Source: Sphingobium sp. (GTDB lineage: Bacteria; Pseudomonadota; Alphaproteobacteria; Sphingomonadales; Sphingomonadaceae). Taken from it: DNA of 59,805 nucleotides. The stretch is taken from the NCBI GenBank assembly GCA_023266575.1, contig JAHFPV010000018.1, positions 1-59,805 of the forward strand. Reading direction: 5' to 3'. The position numbers and the translations under genes are program-made. Below the pieces are notes generated by a model. That model was not told the origin of the DNA. It did not search any database and worked only from the letters and a program-made list of their open reading frames with translations. Position 1 is the first letter of the stretch, and the number at the start of each line of letters is the position of its first letter. Shown one piece after another: positions 25,697-35,217 of the stretch.

Positions 25697-27784
25697 TCAC
25701 CCCGGCGTCTGCTTCCCCAGATAGCGGCTCAGTACCGCGCTGGTCCCGCGAAATTTCGCGCGTTCCGGGTTCATCGCTTCATAGACGACGGCATTTTCCA
25801 GCACCCGCTGCACATAGTTGCGGGTCTCGAAAATCGGGATCTGCTCGATCCAGCGGAGCATGTCGGCACCGGCCATGCGCGGGTCGCCATTGGCGGCGAT
25901 CCATTTGTTCACATTGCCCGGCCCGGCATTATAGGCCGCGACCGCCAGCGGATAGCTGCCGCCATAATAGTCCAGCATCCGTTGAAAATAGCCCGACCCC
26001 AGCATGATATTATAGCTGGGTTCATTGAGCGAGGCGGGATTGTAGCCAAGGCCCAGCTTGCCCGCCTGTTCGCGCGCGGTGCCCGGCATCAGTTGCATCA
26101 GCCCGCGCGCGCCCGCATGGCTGACGATCTGTTTGTCGAACTGGCTTTCCTGCCGGGCGATCGCGTGGACCATGGTCCAGTTATATTGCGCGGCGGGCGG
26201 CACGGGGACGCGCGGGAAGGCGCTGGTGCCATAGCCGGTCAGGCCACTCGACACGGCGCGGCGGCCAACCATCACGCTCATGTCGGTGCGGCCGATCCGT
26301 TCGGCGAGTTCGGCGGCGAGATAATGGTCGGTGTCGCTGTCGGCATTATTGGCGATGGCGCGGGCGAATTTGCCCTGATCCTCCCAATAGCCCATCTGCC
26401 CCAGCGCCTTGACCGCGCGCACCACCGACCGCTGCTCGAACGCGGCCCGCTCGGCGGCGGAAATCGGCACCGGGCGCTCGACCGTGGCGGGCGGCGGGAT
26501 CGGACGGCCCAATCGTTCAAGCGCCAGCTGGCCGTAAAACTGGTCGGGATAGACCCCGGCCTGCGCAAAATAGCTGTTGGCCGTCGCCGCATCGCCCGAC
26601 TGAAGCGCCGCGCGACCGGCCCAATAATAGCCCTTCGACTTGGTCTGGGGCGATTTGGCTGCGTCGGCATAGCGGCGGAACATCGTCACCGCGTCAGTGG
26701 GACGATTAAGGTTGTAAAAGGCCGTGGACCCGGCCAGCCAGGCGAGGCTGGTATAATCGTCTCGCACGCCGATCGGCTGATCGGACAGGTCGATGCCCGG
26801 CGGCACCGCGTCGTCAATCTTGCTGGCGATGCCGTAGGCAAAGCTCCACTGGCTATCATTGGCGGCAGCGCGCGCCAGCCCCAGCAGCACCTCGTAGAAT
26901 TTCTCCGCATTGGCGGGGCGGTAGGTCAGCGCGCTGCGATTCGCCAGATATTGGCGCGCGGCGACCCAGTTGCCGCTATCGCGCAGCCACAGCGCCTTGT
27001 CGGCGACGAATCCGCCATCGCTCGCGCCCACCGCTTCGGCGGCCTGCATCAGCATCGCGGCGTCGGGTGCCTTGCGGCGGAAGGCGATTCGCGCTTGATA
27101 GACGGCGCGGCGACCCGGCGAGACATAAGCCAGCATCCGCGCTGCCCCCGCCGTGTCATTGCCCCACAGCAGCATGTCGGCGCGCTGGTCATGATCGGCG
27201 GGCGTCAGGCTGGAGCCGAACAGGGACAGCAACCGCGCTTCGTCCGCGACGCTGAGCGATCCACCGATCCACGCCTTGCGCGCGGCAACCCGCGCCTCGT
27301 CCATCCGGCCCATCTGCACCAAGGCCGTGGCGTTACGGGCATGGCCGGTTGCGGTGCGTGGCGGGAAGCGGGCGAAGAAGGCGCTGACCTGCCGCGGATC
27401 ATAGCTGTCGGGATTGATCCCGGTTTCCGCCAGCCGCCGCATCCGGTCCTCGCCCGGCCAGCCGGGATTGGCGGTGATGAAATTGGCATAGGTGGTAAAA
27501 CCCAGCCCATCGCTCTGCTGGAGCGCGCGCCACTGGCTGATCGTCGCGCCGATCGCCGAATCGCTGGCCATGCCGACGCGGCTGGCGACCTGGTCCCACT
27601 GGCCCGACGGCGCGGCTTGCCCCGGCAGCGGCTGGACCACCGCGCCGGGCGGATAGGCAGGCGCGGCCGCAGGCACCGGCCCTTCGGTCTGAGCGCTTGC
27701 GCCAGCGGTAAACAGCAAAAGGGCAATAAGAGGCATACGGATCCAATAACTTTCGACAATGCGGGGCGTCGCCATGCTGGACAT
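25697..27784 (-). CDS. Soluble lytic murein transglycosylase (Slt type)
   Basis: A 695-residue periplasmic enzyme. The N-terminus (YWIRMPLIALLLFTAGASAQ) is a signal peptide. A long alpha-helical superhelical U/L-domain-like region (~60-520) resembles Slt70. The catalytic SLT domain has MVHAIARQESQFDKQIVSHA with the catalytic Glu, then GARGLMQLMPGTAREQAG, YNIMLGSGYFQRMLDYYGGS and AVAAYNAGPGNVNKWI. It cleaves glycan strands of peptidoglycan to 1,6-anhydro ends. Start 27784 and 27775 (both ATG) are equally plausible. It is divergent from dapA. Confidence 0.93.
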   Translation of the reverse strand: MSSMATPRIVESYWIRMPLIALLLFTAGASAQTEGPVPAAAPAYPPGAVVQPLPGQAAPSGQWDQVASRVGMASDSAIGATISQWRALQQSDGLGFTTYANFITANPGWPGEDRMRRLAETGINPDSYDPRQVSAFFARFPPRTATGHARNATALVQMGRMDEARVAARKAWIGGSLSVADEARLLSLFGSSLTPADHDQRADMLLWGNDTAGAARMLAYVSPGRRAVYQARIAFRRKAPDAAMLMQAAEAVGASDGGFVADKALWLRDSGNWVAARQYLANRSALTYRPANAEKFYEVLLGLARAAANDSQWSFAYGIASKIDDAVPPGIDLSDQPIGVRDDYTSLAWLAGSTAFYNLNRPTDAVTMFRRYADAAKSPQTKSKGYYWAGRAALQSGDAATANSYFAQAGVYPDQFYGQLALERLGRPIPPPATVERPVPISAAERAAFEQRSVVRAVKALGQMGYWEDQGKFARAIANNADSDTDHYLAAELAERIGRTDMSVMVGRRAVSSGLTGYGTSAFPRVPVPPAAQYNWTMVHAIARQESQFDKQIVSHAGARGLMQLMPGTAREQAGKLGLGYNPASLNEPSYNIMLGSGYFQRMLDYYGGSYPLAVAAYNAGPGNVNKWIAANGDPRMAGADMLRWIEQIPIFETRNYVQRVLENAVVYEAMNPERAKFRGTSAVLSRYLGKQTPG

Positions 27785-27883
27785 TATCGCAAATGCATCC
27801 TTATCAGCGCCTGAATGACGCGCTATAGCGCGCCGCTTGACCGATCATGCCCCGGCCGGCCGGAGAATTGAAGGAGTTTAATC

Positions 27884-28762
27884 ATGTTTTCCGGCTCGAT
27901 TCCGGCTCTGGTGACCCCGTTTCGCGACGGATCGGTGGATGAGGCGGCGTTTCGCGCTCTGGTCGACTGGCAAATCGCCGAAGGATCGAGCGCGCTCGTC
28001 CCGTGCGGCACCACCGGCGAAAGCGCGACCATGACGGTCGAGGAGCATAATCGCGTCATCGCCATCTGTGTCGATCAGGCCGCCGGGCGCGTGCCGGTGA
28101 TCGCGGGCTGCGGCTCCAACGACACGCGAATCGCGCTGGAACATATGTATGCGGCGCAAGGGGCGGGGGCGGACGCCGCCTTGGTGGTCGCGCCTTATTA
28201 TAACAAGCCCAATCAGGACGGCGTCTATCAGCATTTCGCCTACCTCGCCGAACGCTGCTCCCTGCCCATCGTGCTGTATAATGTTCCCAGCCGCACCATC
28301 ACCGACATTGGCGTGCCGGTGATCCACCGCCTGTCCGAAGAATATCAGACGATCGTGGGGATCAAGGACGCCACCGGGAATCTGGGGCGCGTCACCGCAC
28401 AGCGTCTCGCCTGCCGCCCGGATTTCTGCCAGCTGTCGGGGAATGACGAAACCGCGCTGGGATTCAACGCCATGGGCGGCAAGGGGTGCATCTCCGTCAC
28501 CGCCAATGTCGCGCCGCGTCTGGTCGCCGACTTTCAGGCCGCCTGCGCGCGCCGCGATTGGGATGGTGCCTTGGCGTTGCAGGATCGTCTCTATCCCTTG
28601 CATGATGCCCTGTTCAGCGATTCTTCACCCGGCCCGGTTAAATATGCGCTTACGCGCGTTCGGCCCGACATGCCCGGCGACGTCCGCCTGCCGATCACAT
28701 GGCCGTCGGAATCCAGCCGGGCCGCGGTCGATCGCGCGCTGGAAATTGCGGGCCTCGTTTAA
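27884..28762 (+). CDS. dapA: 4-hydroxy-tetrahydrodipicolinate synthase
   Basis: A 292-residue class I aldolase, the first committed enzyme of lysine and diaminopimelate synthesis, joining pyruvate and aspartate semialdehyde. Seen: LVPCGTTGESATM (~38-50, the Thr-Thr-Gly region), LVVAPYYNKPNQDGVYQHF (~100), Tyr132 in VLYNVPSRT and the Schiff-base Lys161 in IVGIKDATGNL. Start ATG 27884 has GAAGGAG at good spacing. First of the dapA-smpB-DUF2062 same-strand run. Confidence 0.97.
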   Translation: MFSGSIPALVTPFRDGSVDEAAFRALVDWQIAEGSSALVPCGTTGESATMTVEEHNRVIAICVDQAAGRVPVIAGCGSNDTRIALEHMYAAQGAGADAALVVAPYYNKPNQDGVYQHFAYLAERCSLPIVLYNVPSRTITDIGVPVIHRLSEEYQTIVGIKDATGNLGRVTAQRLACRPDFCQLSGNDETALGFNAMGGKGCISVTANVAPRLVADFQAACARRDWDGALALQDRLYPLHDALFSDSSPGPVKYALTRVRPDMPGDVRLPITWPSESSRAAVDRALEIAGLV

Positions 28763-28806
28763 CGGTCCGCCGTTCCTATATAGTGAAGTGAGTTAATTCA
28801 GGAACC

Positions 28807-29289
28807 ATGGCCCGCCCCCGTCCCGTTACCTTCGACAAGAAAAAGATCGTCGCCGAAAACCGGCGCGCGCGCTTTGACTATTTTATCGAAGATGTGTTCG
28901 AGGCAGGGATTGCCCTGCAGGGGACAGAGGTGAAGGCGCTGCGCGGCGGCGAAGGCTCGATCGCCGAAAGCTATGCCGAGGTGAAGGGCAATCAGGTGTT
29001 TCTGGTGAACAGCAACATCCCCGAATATAGCCATGGCAACCGCGAAAATCACGAACCCAAACGCCCGCGCAAGCTGTTGCTGCATGAGCGGGAGATCCAC
29101 AAGATGCACAGTGCCGTGTCGCGTCAGGGCATGACGCTGGTGCCGCTGATGGTCTATTTCAACAGCCAGGGTCGCGCCAAGATCGAGCTGGCGCTGGCCA
29201 AGGGCAAGCAGAATCACGACAAGCGCGAGACGATCAAGGATCGCGACTGGAAGCGCGACCAGCAGCGCATCATGCGGGACAAGGGCTGA
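28807..29289 (+). CDS. smpB: SsrA-binding protein SmpB
   Basis: A 160-residue tmRNA partner that delivers SsrA to stalled ribosomes. Seen: [20 protein letters not shown] (~20), [20 protein letters not shown] (~37-57), [17 protein letters not shown] (~85) and a basic C-terminal tail ([16 protein letters not shown]) needed for decoding-centre binding. Its TGA overlaps the next ATG by one base (TGATG). Confidence 0.97.
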   Translation: MARPRPVTFDKKKIVAENRRARFDYFIEDVFEAGIALQGTEVKALRGGEGSIAESYAEVKGNQVFLVNSNIPEYSHGNRENHEPKRPRKLLLHEREIHKMHSAVSRQGMTLVPLMVYFNSQGRAKIELALAKGKQNHDKRETIKDRDWKRDQQRIMRDKG

Positions 29290-29885
29290 TGGACAACCGC
29301 CTCAGCCGCTGGTGGCACGCCAATGCGCCGACGCGCGAAAGCCTGGAGCATAACCGCTTCCTCGCCCCCGTCGCCCACCGCGTGCTGGAGCCGTCGCTGT
29401 GGCGCTTTACCCGTCGTTCGGTGCCGCGCGGCGTGGCGCTGGGGCTGCTGGTCGGCATTTTCCTGCTGATCCCCGGAATCCAGATTGCGGGGGCCGCGCT
29501 GCTGGCGCTGCCCTTCCGCGCCAATATCCCGGTCGCGGCTGCCATGACCTTCCTGTCCAACCCGGCGACCACCCCGCTGATCCTGTGGCTGTCGGTCTAT
29601 ATCGGCAACTGGATGCTGGGTCGCAGCGCCGACGCATCGGGTTTCATGACTTTGGTCGATCATCATGCCACGATCGGCCAGTGGACCGCCTGGCTGGTGT
29701 CGGAAGCCGCACCCGCCATGCTGCTTGGCCTTTCGATCATTTCGGTGGGGGCGGCGATCATCGGCTATGTCATCGCCGACTGGTTCTGGCGTCACCGCAT
29801 GGGCCGCAAATGGCAGGCGCGCAAATTGAGGATTGGCAAGGTCCATGAAAGCAGCGCATTGGAGAAAGCCGCTTCTGTCCTTTAG
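29289..29885 (+). CDS. DUF2062 membrane protein
   Basis: A 198-residue protein with three or four membrane segments. The family core is seen at RRSVPRGVALGLLVGIFLLI then PGIQIAGAALLALPFRANIP, and FLSNPATTPLILWLSVYIG, which is the DUF2062 signature (conserved Asn-Pro). The C-terminus is basic. Function is unknown, though the family is often found near cell-envelope genes. Translationally coupled to smpB by a one-base stop-start overlap. Confidence 0.85.
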   Translation: MDNRLSRWWHANAPTRESLEHNRFLAPVAHRVLEPSLWRFTRRSVPRGVALGLLVGIFLLIPGIQIAGAALLALPFRANIPVAAAMTFLSNPATTPLILWLSVYIGNWMLGRSADASGFMTLVDHHATIGQWTAWLVSEAAPAMLLGLSIISVGAAIIGYVIADWFWRHRMGRKWQARKLRIGKVHESSALEKAASVL

Positions 29886-29932
29886 GACAGGCAAGATGGT
29901 TTGACAGTGTCGATGCAGGGGGAAGGCCGTCC

Positions 29933-32362
29933 ATGGCCGCGCGGGTAAACAGCAATGGGGATGCGTGGCTGACCCAGTCGCGATCGGGGCTGGTCCTGCC
30001 GCTCCTGCTGCTGGCGGCGGCTCTGTCGGCCGGGCTGGTTTTCTATGCGGCTGGCAACTGGTTGCTGGCTGGCGGATTTGCTGCGACCGTCCTGACCATC
30101 GCGGCGCTGATGGCCTGGTATCGCCACATCTATCCGCCGCAACTCTCTGACAAAGAAGCGATTCCGGACTGGACCGTCGCCCGCGCCGCCGCCGACGCCT
30201 CCAGCATGGCGATTGCCGTCACCGATCGCGCCGGGCGGCTGGTCTGCGCCAGCGACCTGTTTGGCGAATGGTTCCCCGGCTATCCCACGCCGCCTGGCAT
30301 CACGGGCGATGCGGCGCTGACCGAAAGCCTGTCCGTCGCCGCCCGCGCCGCCTGGCGCGATGGTGAGGCGAAGGTTGCAGGCCTTGTGCAGGGCGCGCTC
30401 CGGCTGGACGTGGAGGTGGTGCGTACCGGCCGAGCGGAGGATTATCTGCTCTGGCGCTTCACCCCGGTGCGCCAGCCCAGCGCGCTCGACGACGTCAATC
30501 GCTTCCTGACTGGCGAAGCGGGCCGCCAGATGGGCGAGGCGGGCGTGATGGCGGTGATGATCGGCGGCGAGGGCCGTATCCGTGCCGCCAATGGCGCTTT
30601 CCTGCTGCGCGCAGCCGGGCGGATCGACGCCAATATCACAGGCCGCGATTTCGCCAGCCATATGCGGGTGGATGACAAGGGACGGCTGTTCCTGGCGCGC
30701 GAGGAGCAGGGCGGCCTGCCACTGCGCCTGTTGCAGGTGCCGTTGAAGCGCGCGAGCCACGGCAATGGCGTGTCGGCGCAGGCCAGTGCGCAGGACGGCC
30801 CGATGCTGCTGCTGCTGATCGACGAACCGGCGGGCGGCGGCGGCACGTCGGCGCTCTCCTATATCGAAACGCTGCTCTCGCTGCTGCCCTTTGGCCTCGC
30901 CATGGCCGACCGCGACGGGCGGGTGCTGTTCGTCAACAATGCCTTTGCGCGGGTGGCGGGGCTGAAACCCGGCGACAAGCCCAGCTATCCCGGCGATCTG
31001 GTGGTACGGGAGGATCAGGCCGCGGTGGCCGACGCGGTGCGCCGCTTTGCCGTCGGCCCGCAAATGTCGGGCGACATTGCGGTGCGGATGCGCGACCAGC
31101 CCGACGAACCGATCGCGCTCAGCCTGGCGGGCGTGCGCGGTCTTGGCGAGGCGGCGGTGCTGCTCAGCCTCAAGGATAATAGCGAGGAATCCAAGCTCAA
31201 GCGGCAGGTGGCGCAGGCGACCAAGATGCAGGCGATCGGCCAGCTGGCCGGCGGCGTCGCGCATGATTTCAACAATATCCTGACTGCGATCATCGGCCAT
31301 TGCGACCTGATGCTGATGCGCCATACCCCCGGCGACAGCGATTATGACGATATTCAGCAGATCAAGTCGAACAGCAATCGCGCTGCGGGCCTGACCCGCC
31401 AATTGCTCGCCTTCTCGCGCCAGCAGACGTTGCGGCCGCAAATCCTGCAACTGCCCGACATCGTCGCGGACGTCTCCAATCTCTTAAAGCGCCTGCTGGG
31501 CGAAAATGTGAAGCTGGACGTCAGCCATGGCCGCAATCTGGGCGCGGTGCGCGCGGACCCCGGCCAGCTGGAACAGGTGATCGTCAATCTGGCGGTCAAT
31601 GCCCGCGACGCCATGCCAGAAGGCGGCACGCTCAATATCCAGACCTATGGCGTCCCCGCGATCAAGGTGCGCGAAATGCGCCAGCAAATCCTGCCCGTGG
31701 GCGACTATACCGCACTGCGCGTGTCCGACACCGGGCTTGGCATCCCGCCCGACATATTGGCCAAGATTTTCGAGCCCTTCTTCACGACCAAGGAACTGGG
31801 CAAGGGTACGGGCCTTGGTCTCTCCACCGTCTATGGCATCGTCAAGCAATCGGGCGGCTATATCTTCGCCGAATCCGAAACGGGACGCGGGGCCAGCTTC
31901 GTCATCTATCTGCCGGTCTATGCCGGGTCCGATGCCAAGGATGTCGCCCCGGTCAAACCGCCGGTCAAGCGCAGCGAGACATGGGGCACCGGCACGGTGC
32001 TGCTGGTGGAGGATGAAGATATGGTCCGCGCCGTCGCCGAACGGGCGCTGGTGCGGCAGGGCTATACCGTGCTGACCGCCAGCGACGGCGAACAGGGGCT
32101 GGAGGTGCTGGCCGGGAACGTGGCGATCGACCTGCTGATCTCTGACGTGGTGATGCCCAATATGGACGGTCCCGCCATGGTGGCGCAGGCGCGCCGCGCT
32201 TTCCCCGACCTGCCGGTCCTGTTCATGTCCGGCTATGCCGAGGAGCAGCTGCGCAAGTCGATCGACATCGCCAACGTCGCCTTCCTGCCCAAGCCTTTCT
32301 CGGTCAATCAGCTGGCCGAAGCGGCGCGCGACGCGCTGGCGATGCGGCCCGTGGCGGAATGA
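29933..32362 (+). CDS. cckA: Cell-cycle hybrid histidine kinase CckA
   Basis: An 809-residue membrane-bound kinase. Two N-terminal helices (~18-60) are followed by PAS-like regions (~75-200 and ~310-410), the HisKA domain with His444 in [17 protein letters not shown], an HATPase with [15 protein letters not shown] (N box), [20 protein letters not shown] (G1) and [13 protein letters not shown] (G2), and a C-terminal receiver with Asp738 in [13 protein letters not shown]. CckA feeds phosphate through ChpT to CtrA and CpdR in alphaproteobacteria; cpdR is encoded at 11082 in this window. The tandem organisation matches sphingomonad CckA. Confidence 0.92.
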   Translation: MAARVNSNGDAWLTQSRSGLVLPLLLLAAALSAGLVFYAAGNWLLAGGFAATVLTIAALMAWYRHIYPPQLSDKEAIPDWTVARAAADASSMAIAVTDRAGRLVCASDLFGEWFPGYPTPPGITGDAALTESLSVAARAAWRDGEAKVAGLVQGALRLDVEVVRTGRAEDYLLWRFTPVRQPSALDDVNRFLTGEAGRQMGEAGVMAVMIGGEGRIRAANGAFLLRAAGRIDANITGRDFASHMRVDDKGRLFLAREEQGGLPLRLLQVPLKRASHGNGVSAQASAQDGPMLLLLIDEPAGGGGTSALSYIETLLSLLPFGLAMADRDGRVLFVNNAFARVAGLKPGDKPSYPGDLVVREDQAAVADAVRRFAVGPQMSGDIAVRMRDQPDEPIALSLAGVRGLGEAAVLLSLKDNSEESKLKRQVAQATKMQAIGQLAGGVAHDFNNILTAIIGHCDLMLMRHTPGDSDYDDIQQIKSNSNRAAGLTRQLLAFSRQQTLRPQILQLPDIVADVSNLLKRLLGENVKLDVSHGRNLGAVRADPGQLEQVIVNLAVNARDAMPEGGTLNIQTYGVPAIKVREMRQQILPVGDYTALRVSDTGLGIPPDILAKIFEPFFTTKELGKGTGLGLSTVYGIVKQSGGYIFAESETGRGASFVIYLPVYAGSDAKDVAPVKPPVKRSETWGTGTVLLVEDEDMVRAVAERALVRQGYTVLTASDGEQGLEVLAGNVAIDLLISDVVMPNMDGPAMVAQARRAFPDLPVLFMSGYAEEQLRKSIDIANVAFLPKPFSVNQLAEAARDALAMRPVAE

Positions 32363-32458
32363 CCCCACAATAACTTGCGCTCGATCAAGGTGATTATCCT
32401 GTCTATTCCCGTAACGATGGGTTAGCGCAAAGGCGTATCAACAGGGGATTGCGAAGGC

Positions 32459-32815
32459 ATGTCGGCGGCTAAGAGCATTTTGATCGTCGAAGATGAAGCG
32501 ATGATCGGCATGATGCTGGAGGATTATCTCGACGCGCTGGGTTACCGCTTGCACGCGGTCGCCGCCTCGGTCGACGAAGCCTGCGCCCATGCCCGCGAAG
32601 GCGGCTTTGACGCGGCCCTGCTCGACTGCAATTTGCAGGGTGAGAAAAGCTGGCCCGTCGCTGATATATTGGTGCAGAAGGGCGTGCCTTTCGTCTTTGC
32701 GACCGGCGGCATGGCCGACGATCTGCCGTCCCACCATGCCGACCGGCCGACGCTCGCCAAGCCCTTCACCATCGGCGCGGTCGAGCGGGCGTTGGGAAAA
32801 ATATTGGGCGAATAG
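32459..32815 (+). CDS. Single-domain response regulator
   Basis: A 118-residue receiver-only protein. Acidic pocket in LIVEDEAMIG, phospho-acceptor Asp56 in ALLDCNLQGEK, and the Lys in LAKPFTIGAVERAL. The DDE-to-DCNLQGEKS string is typical of the stand-alone receivers related to the HWE-kinase partners of alphaproteobacteria. The cognate kinase is unknown; it lies between cckA and recA, 96 bp after cckA. Confidence 0.88.
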   Translation: MSAAKSILIVEDEAMIGMMLEDYLDALGYRLHAVAASVDEACAHAREGGFDAALLDCNLQGEKSWPVADILVQKGVPFVFATGGMADDLPSHHADRPTLAKPFTIGAVERALGKILGE

Positions 32816-32833
32816 GAAATTTCCGTTCCCCCC

Positions 32834-32850
32834 TTGTTCTACTAGAACAA
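32834..32850. promoter_or_regulatory. 17-bp perfect palindrome upstream of recA (candidate LexA/SOS operator)
   Basis: The sequence TTGTTCTACTAGAACAA has two 8-base half-sites around one central base. It lies 65 bp before the recA ATG. TTGTTC could double as a -35 with ATACAT (32856-32861) as -10, so a bound repressor would block the polymerase. GTTC/GAAC half-sites resemble those of alphaproteobacterial LexA boxes, although the inverted arrangement with five-base spacing differs from the better-known direct-repeat GTTC-N7-GTTC form. The central gap makes it a poor RNA hairpin. Confidence 0.6.
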
Positions 32851-32914
32851 ACAGGATACATCATCGCCAGGCGTCGAGAGAATCGGCGCAGTCCGCTTGA
32901 CAGGGAATAGGCCG

Positions 32915-33988
32915 ATGTCCGCTATGCTCACACTCATCGATTCCAAGAAGAACGGGACTATGGACAGACAAAAAGCATTGGACGCCGCGCTCGCCCAGAT
33001 CGACCGGGCATTTGGCAAAGGCTCTGCGATGAAGCTGGGCAGCCGGGAAAAGCTGGAGATTGAAGCCATCTCCAGCGGATCGCTGGGCCTCGACATTGCG
33101 CTGGGCATTGGCGGCCTGCCCAAGGGGCGGATCATCGAGATTTACGGCCCGGAAAGCTCCGGCAAGACGACGCTGGCGCTCCACGTCATCGCCGAAGCGC
33201 AAAAGGGCGGCGGCACCGCGGCCTTCGTGGACGCCGAACATGCGCTCGATCCGGGCTATGCCAAGAAATTGGGCGTGGACATTGACGAACTGATCGTGTC
33301 GCAGCCCGACACGGGCGAACAGGCGCTGGAAATCGTCGATACGCTGGTGCGCTCCAACGCCATCGACGTGCTGGTGATCGACTCGGTCGCCGCGCTGGTG
33401 CCGCGTGCAGAAATCGAGGGTGAGATGGGCGACAGCCATGTCGGCCTTCAGGCGCGCTTGATGAGCCAGGCGCTGCGCAAGCTGACCGGCTCGATCTCGC
33501 GCTCCAAATGTATGGTGATCTTCATCAACCAGGTGCGCATGAAGATCGGCGTGATGTACGGTAACCCGGAAACCACGACCGGCGGCAACGCGCTCAAATT
33601 CTACGCCTCGGTGCGCCTCGACATTCGCCGCACCGGTCAGATCAAGGATCGCGAGGATATTGTCGGTAACGCGACCCGTGTGAAAGTGGTCAAGAACAAG
33701 GTCGCCCCGCCGTTCAAGCAGGTCGAATTCGACATCATGTATGGCGAGGGGATTTCCAAGATTGGCGAAATTCTCGACCTAGGCGTCAAGGCCGGGATCG
33801 TCGAGAAATCGGGCGCCTGGTTCTCCTACGACTCGGTCCGCATCGGCCAGGGTCGTGAAAACGCCAAGACATTTTTGAAAACGCATCCTGAAATGGCGGA
33901 CCGTCTGGAAAAGGCGATCCGGGGCAAGACCGACGTGGTCGCCGAAGCGTTGATGGCCGGACCCGAAGCGGAGGATGATGACGAATAA
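32915..33988 (+). CDS. recA: Recombinase RecA
   Basis: A 357-residue RecA. The Walker A is GPESSGKTT at residues 78-86, the Walker B is [20 protein letters not shown], and the L2 loop with [20 protein letters not shown] is fully conserved. It catalyses strand exchange and stimulates LexA self-cleavage. ATG 32915 ([10 protein letters not shown]) is preferred over an upstream TTG at 32897. An acidic tail (PEAEDDDE) ends the protein. A strong terminator follows at 34064-34102. Confidence 0.98.
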   Translation: MSAMLTLIDSKKNGTMDRQKALDAALAQIDRAFGKGSAMKLGSREKLEIEAISSGSLGLDIALGIGGLPKGRIIEIYGPESSGKTTLALHVIAEAQKGGGTAAFVDAEHALDPGYAKKLGVDIDELIVSQPDTGEQALEIVDTLVRSNAIDVLVIDSVAALVPRAEIEGEMGDSHVGLQARLMSQALRKLTGSISRSKCMVIFINQVRMKIGVMYGNPETTTGGNALKFYASVRLDIRRTGQIKDREDIVGNATRVKVVKNKVAPPFKQVEFDIMYGEGISKIGEILDLGVKAGIVEKSGAWFSYDSVRIGQGRENAKTFLKTHPEMADRLEKAIRGKTDVVAEALMAGPEAEDDDE

Positions 33989-34063
33989 GCGCAGACGCCT
34001 GTCCGGCCGGATCAGCCGGAACAGCCTCTGACGCGGCTCGTCCGCCTCTCGCTTCACGCACTG

Positions 34064-34102
34064 AAAAGGCCCGCCGCGTAACCCTTGCGCAGCGGGCCTT
34101 TT
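34064..34102 (+). terminator. Rho-independent terminator after recA
   Basis: An 11-bp perfect stem, AAAAGGCCCGC (34064-34074) with GCGGGCCTTTT (34092-34102). The 315-bp space between recA and the next gene (33989-34303) holds this hairpin and no other feature I can support. Confidence 0.8.
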
Positions 34103-34303
34103 ACCGTCCTGGTCCAGCGCCACGGACTTTCCGATAGGATCAGGCTAGCGTAAGATAATGTCCGATTTGCCGGGAAATATGCGAAGTTAAGCGGCCCGAC
34201 CTGTCCCGTGCTTGCGCTCTGCCTGCGGCATCGCAATGCTCTGCACCCTAATCCCTGCTCGCGCGTTACCGCGTCTCCTTCCCCAATCTGAAAGGCTCCC
34301 CTG

Positions 34304-35089
34304 ATGCGCGTCGCGATCGAGGCGATACTGGATTATGACTTCGCCGAACCGACCGATGTATTGTTGGCGGTGGAGGCTGCCGCGCTGCCCGACCAGCATA
34401 TCGTCAGCCAGTCCCATATCATCAACAATGCAGGGCCACTGACCAACAAGGTCGGCGGCAGCGGCGTCGGGCGGCGCACCTGGACCCGTACCGGCACGGG
34501 CCGGATGCTCAGCACCTACCGCGCTACGGTGGATGTCGAACGGCCTATGGTCGATCTCGTCAGCCTCAACAAAAGCCCGCTGCCCAGCCTGCCGGAAGAG
34601 GTGCTGCCCTTTATCTGGCCCAGCCGCTATTGCGAGGCCGATCGCTTCGTCAGCTTCGTCTGCGGCCATTTCCCCGATCTGGAGGGCGGCGCACTGGTCG
34701 CGGCGCTGCGCGACTGGGTTCACGACAACCTCATCTATGTGCCGGGCAGCTCCGACGGCGCGACCACCGCCGCCGACACCTTCGTCGCGCAGCAGGGCGT
34801 CTGCCGCGACTATGCCCACCTCACCGCCGCGCTGATCCGCTCGCGCGACATTCCCGCCCGTCTGGTGTCGGTCTATGCGTTGGGCCTCGATCCGCCAGAC
34901 TTTCACGCGGTCGTCGAAGTCTGGCTCGACGGGGCATGGCATATCGTCGATTCAACCGGGCTTGCCCCGGTCGAAACCATGGTCCGCATCGCCGTAGGCC
35001 GCGACGCTACCGACATCGCCTTCATGACCGCCTTCGGCAACGCCATGATGAACGCCCAGTCCATCCTCGTCTCGCGCGTAGACGAATAA
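34304..35089 (+). CDS. Transglutaminase-like domain protein
   Basis: A 261-residue protein. The N-terminal ~100 residues form a beta-rich domain seen in bacterial transglutaminase-like proteins. The papain-like triad is present: Cys in QQGVCRDYAHLTAAL, His in LDPPDFHAVVEVWL and Asp in WHIVDSTGLAP. Bacterial members are mostly uncharacterised and many act as cysteine proteases. It stands alone, downstream of the recA terminator. No signal peptide is seen. Confidence 0.88.
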   Translation: MRVAIEAILDYDFAEPTDVLLAVEAAALPDQHIVSQSHIINNAGPLTNKVGGSGVGRRTWTRTGTGRMLSTYRATVDVERPMVDLVSLNKSPLPSLPEEVLPFIWPSRYCEADRFVSFVCGHFPDLEGGALVAALRDWVHDNLIYVPGSSDGATTAADTFVAQQGVCRDYAHLTAALIRSRDIPARLVSVYALGLDPPDFHAVVEVWLDGAWHIVDSTGLAPVETMVRIAVGRDATDIAFMTAFGNAMMNAQSILVSRVDE

Positions 35090-35111
35090 GGCAAGGAACT
35101 GCCATCGCACC

Positions 35112-35190
35112 TCCGTTCGCCCTGAGCCTGTCGAAGGGCAGTTCTTCTTGAAGGGAAGGACGAGGCTTCGACAGGCTCAGCCCGAACGGG
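35112..35190. repeat. Intergenic palindromic repeat, GTTCGGGCTGAGCTTGTCGA family
   Basis: TCCGTTCGCCCTGAGCCTGT then CGAAGGG starts at 35112. The opposed GGCTTCGACAGGCTCAGCCC then GAACGGG ends at 35190. It is in the gap between the convergent transglutaminase-like and tamB genes and could act as a bidirectional terminator. Confidence 0.75.
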
Positions 35191-35217
35191 TAATGTAACG
35201 AACGAGCCTAAGCCCCC

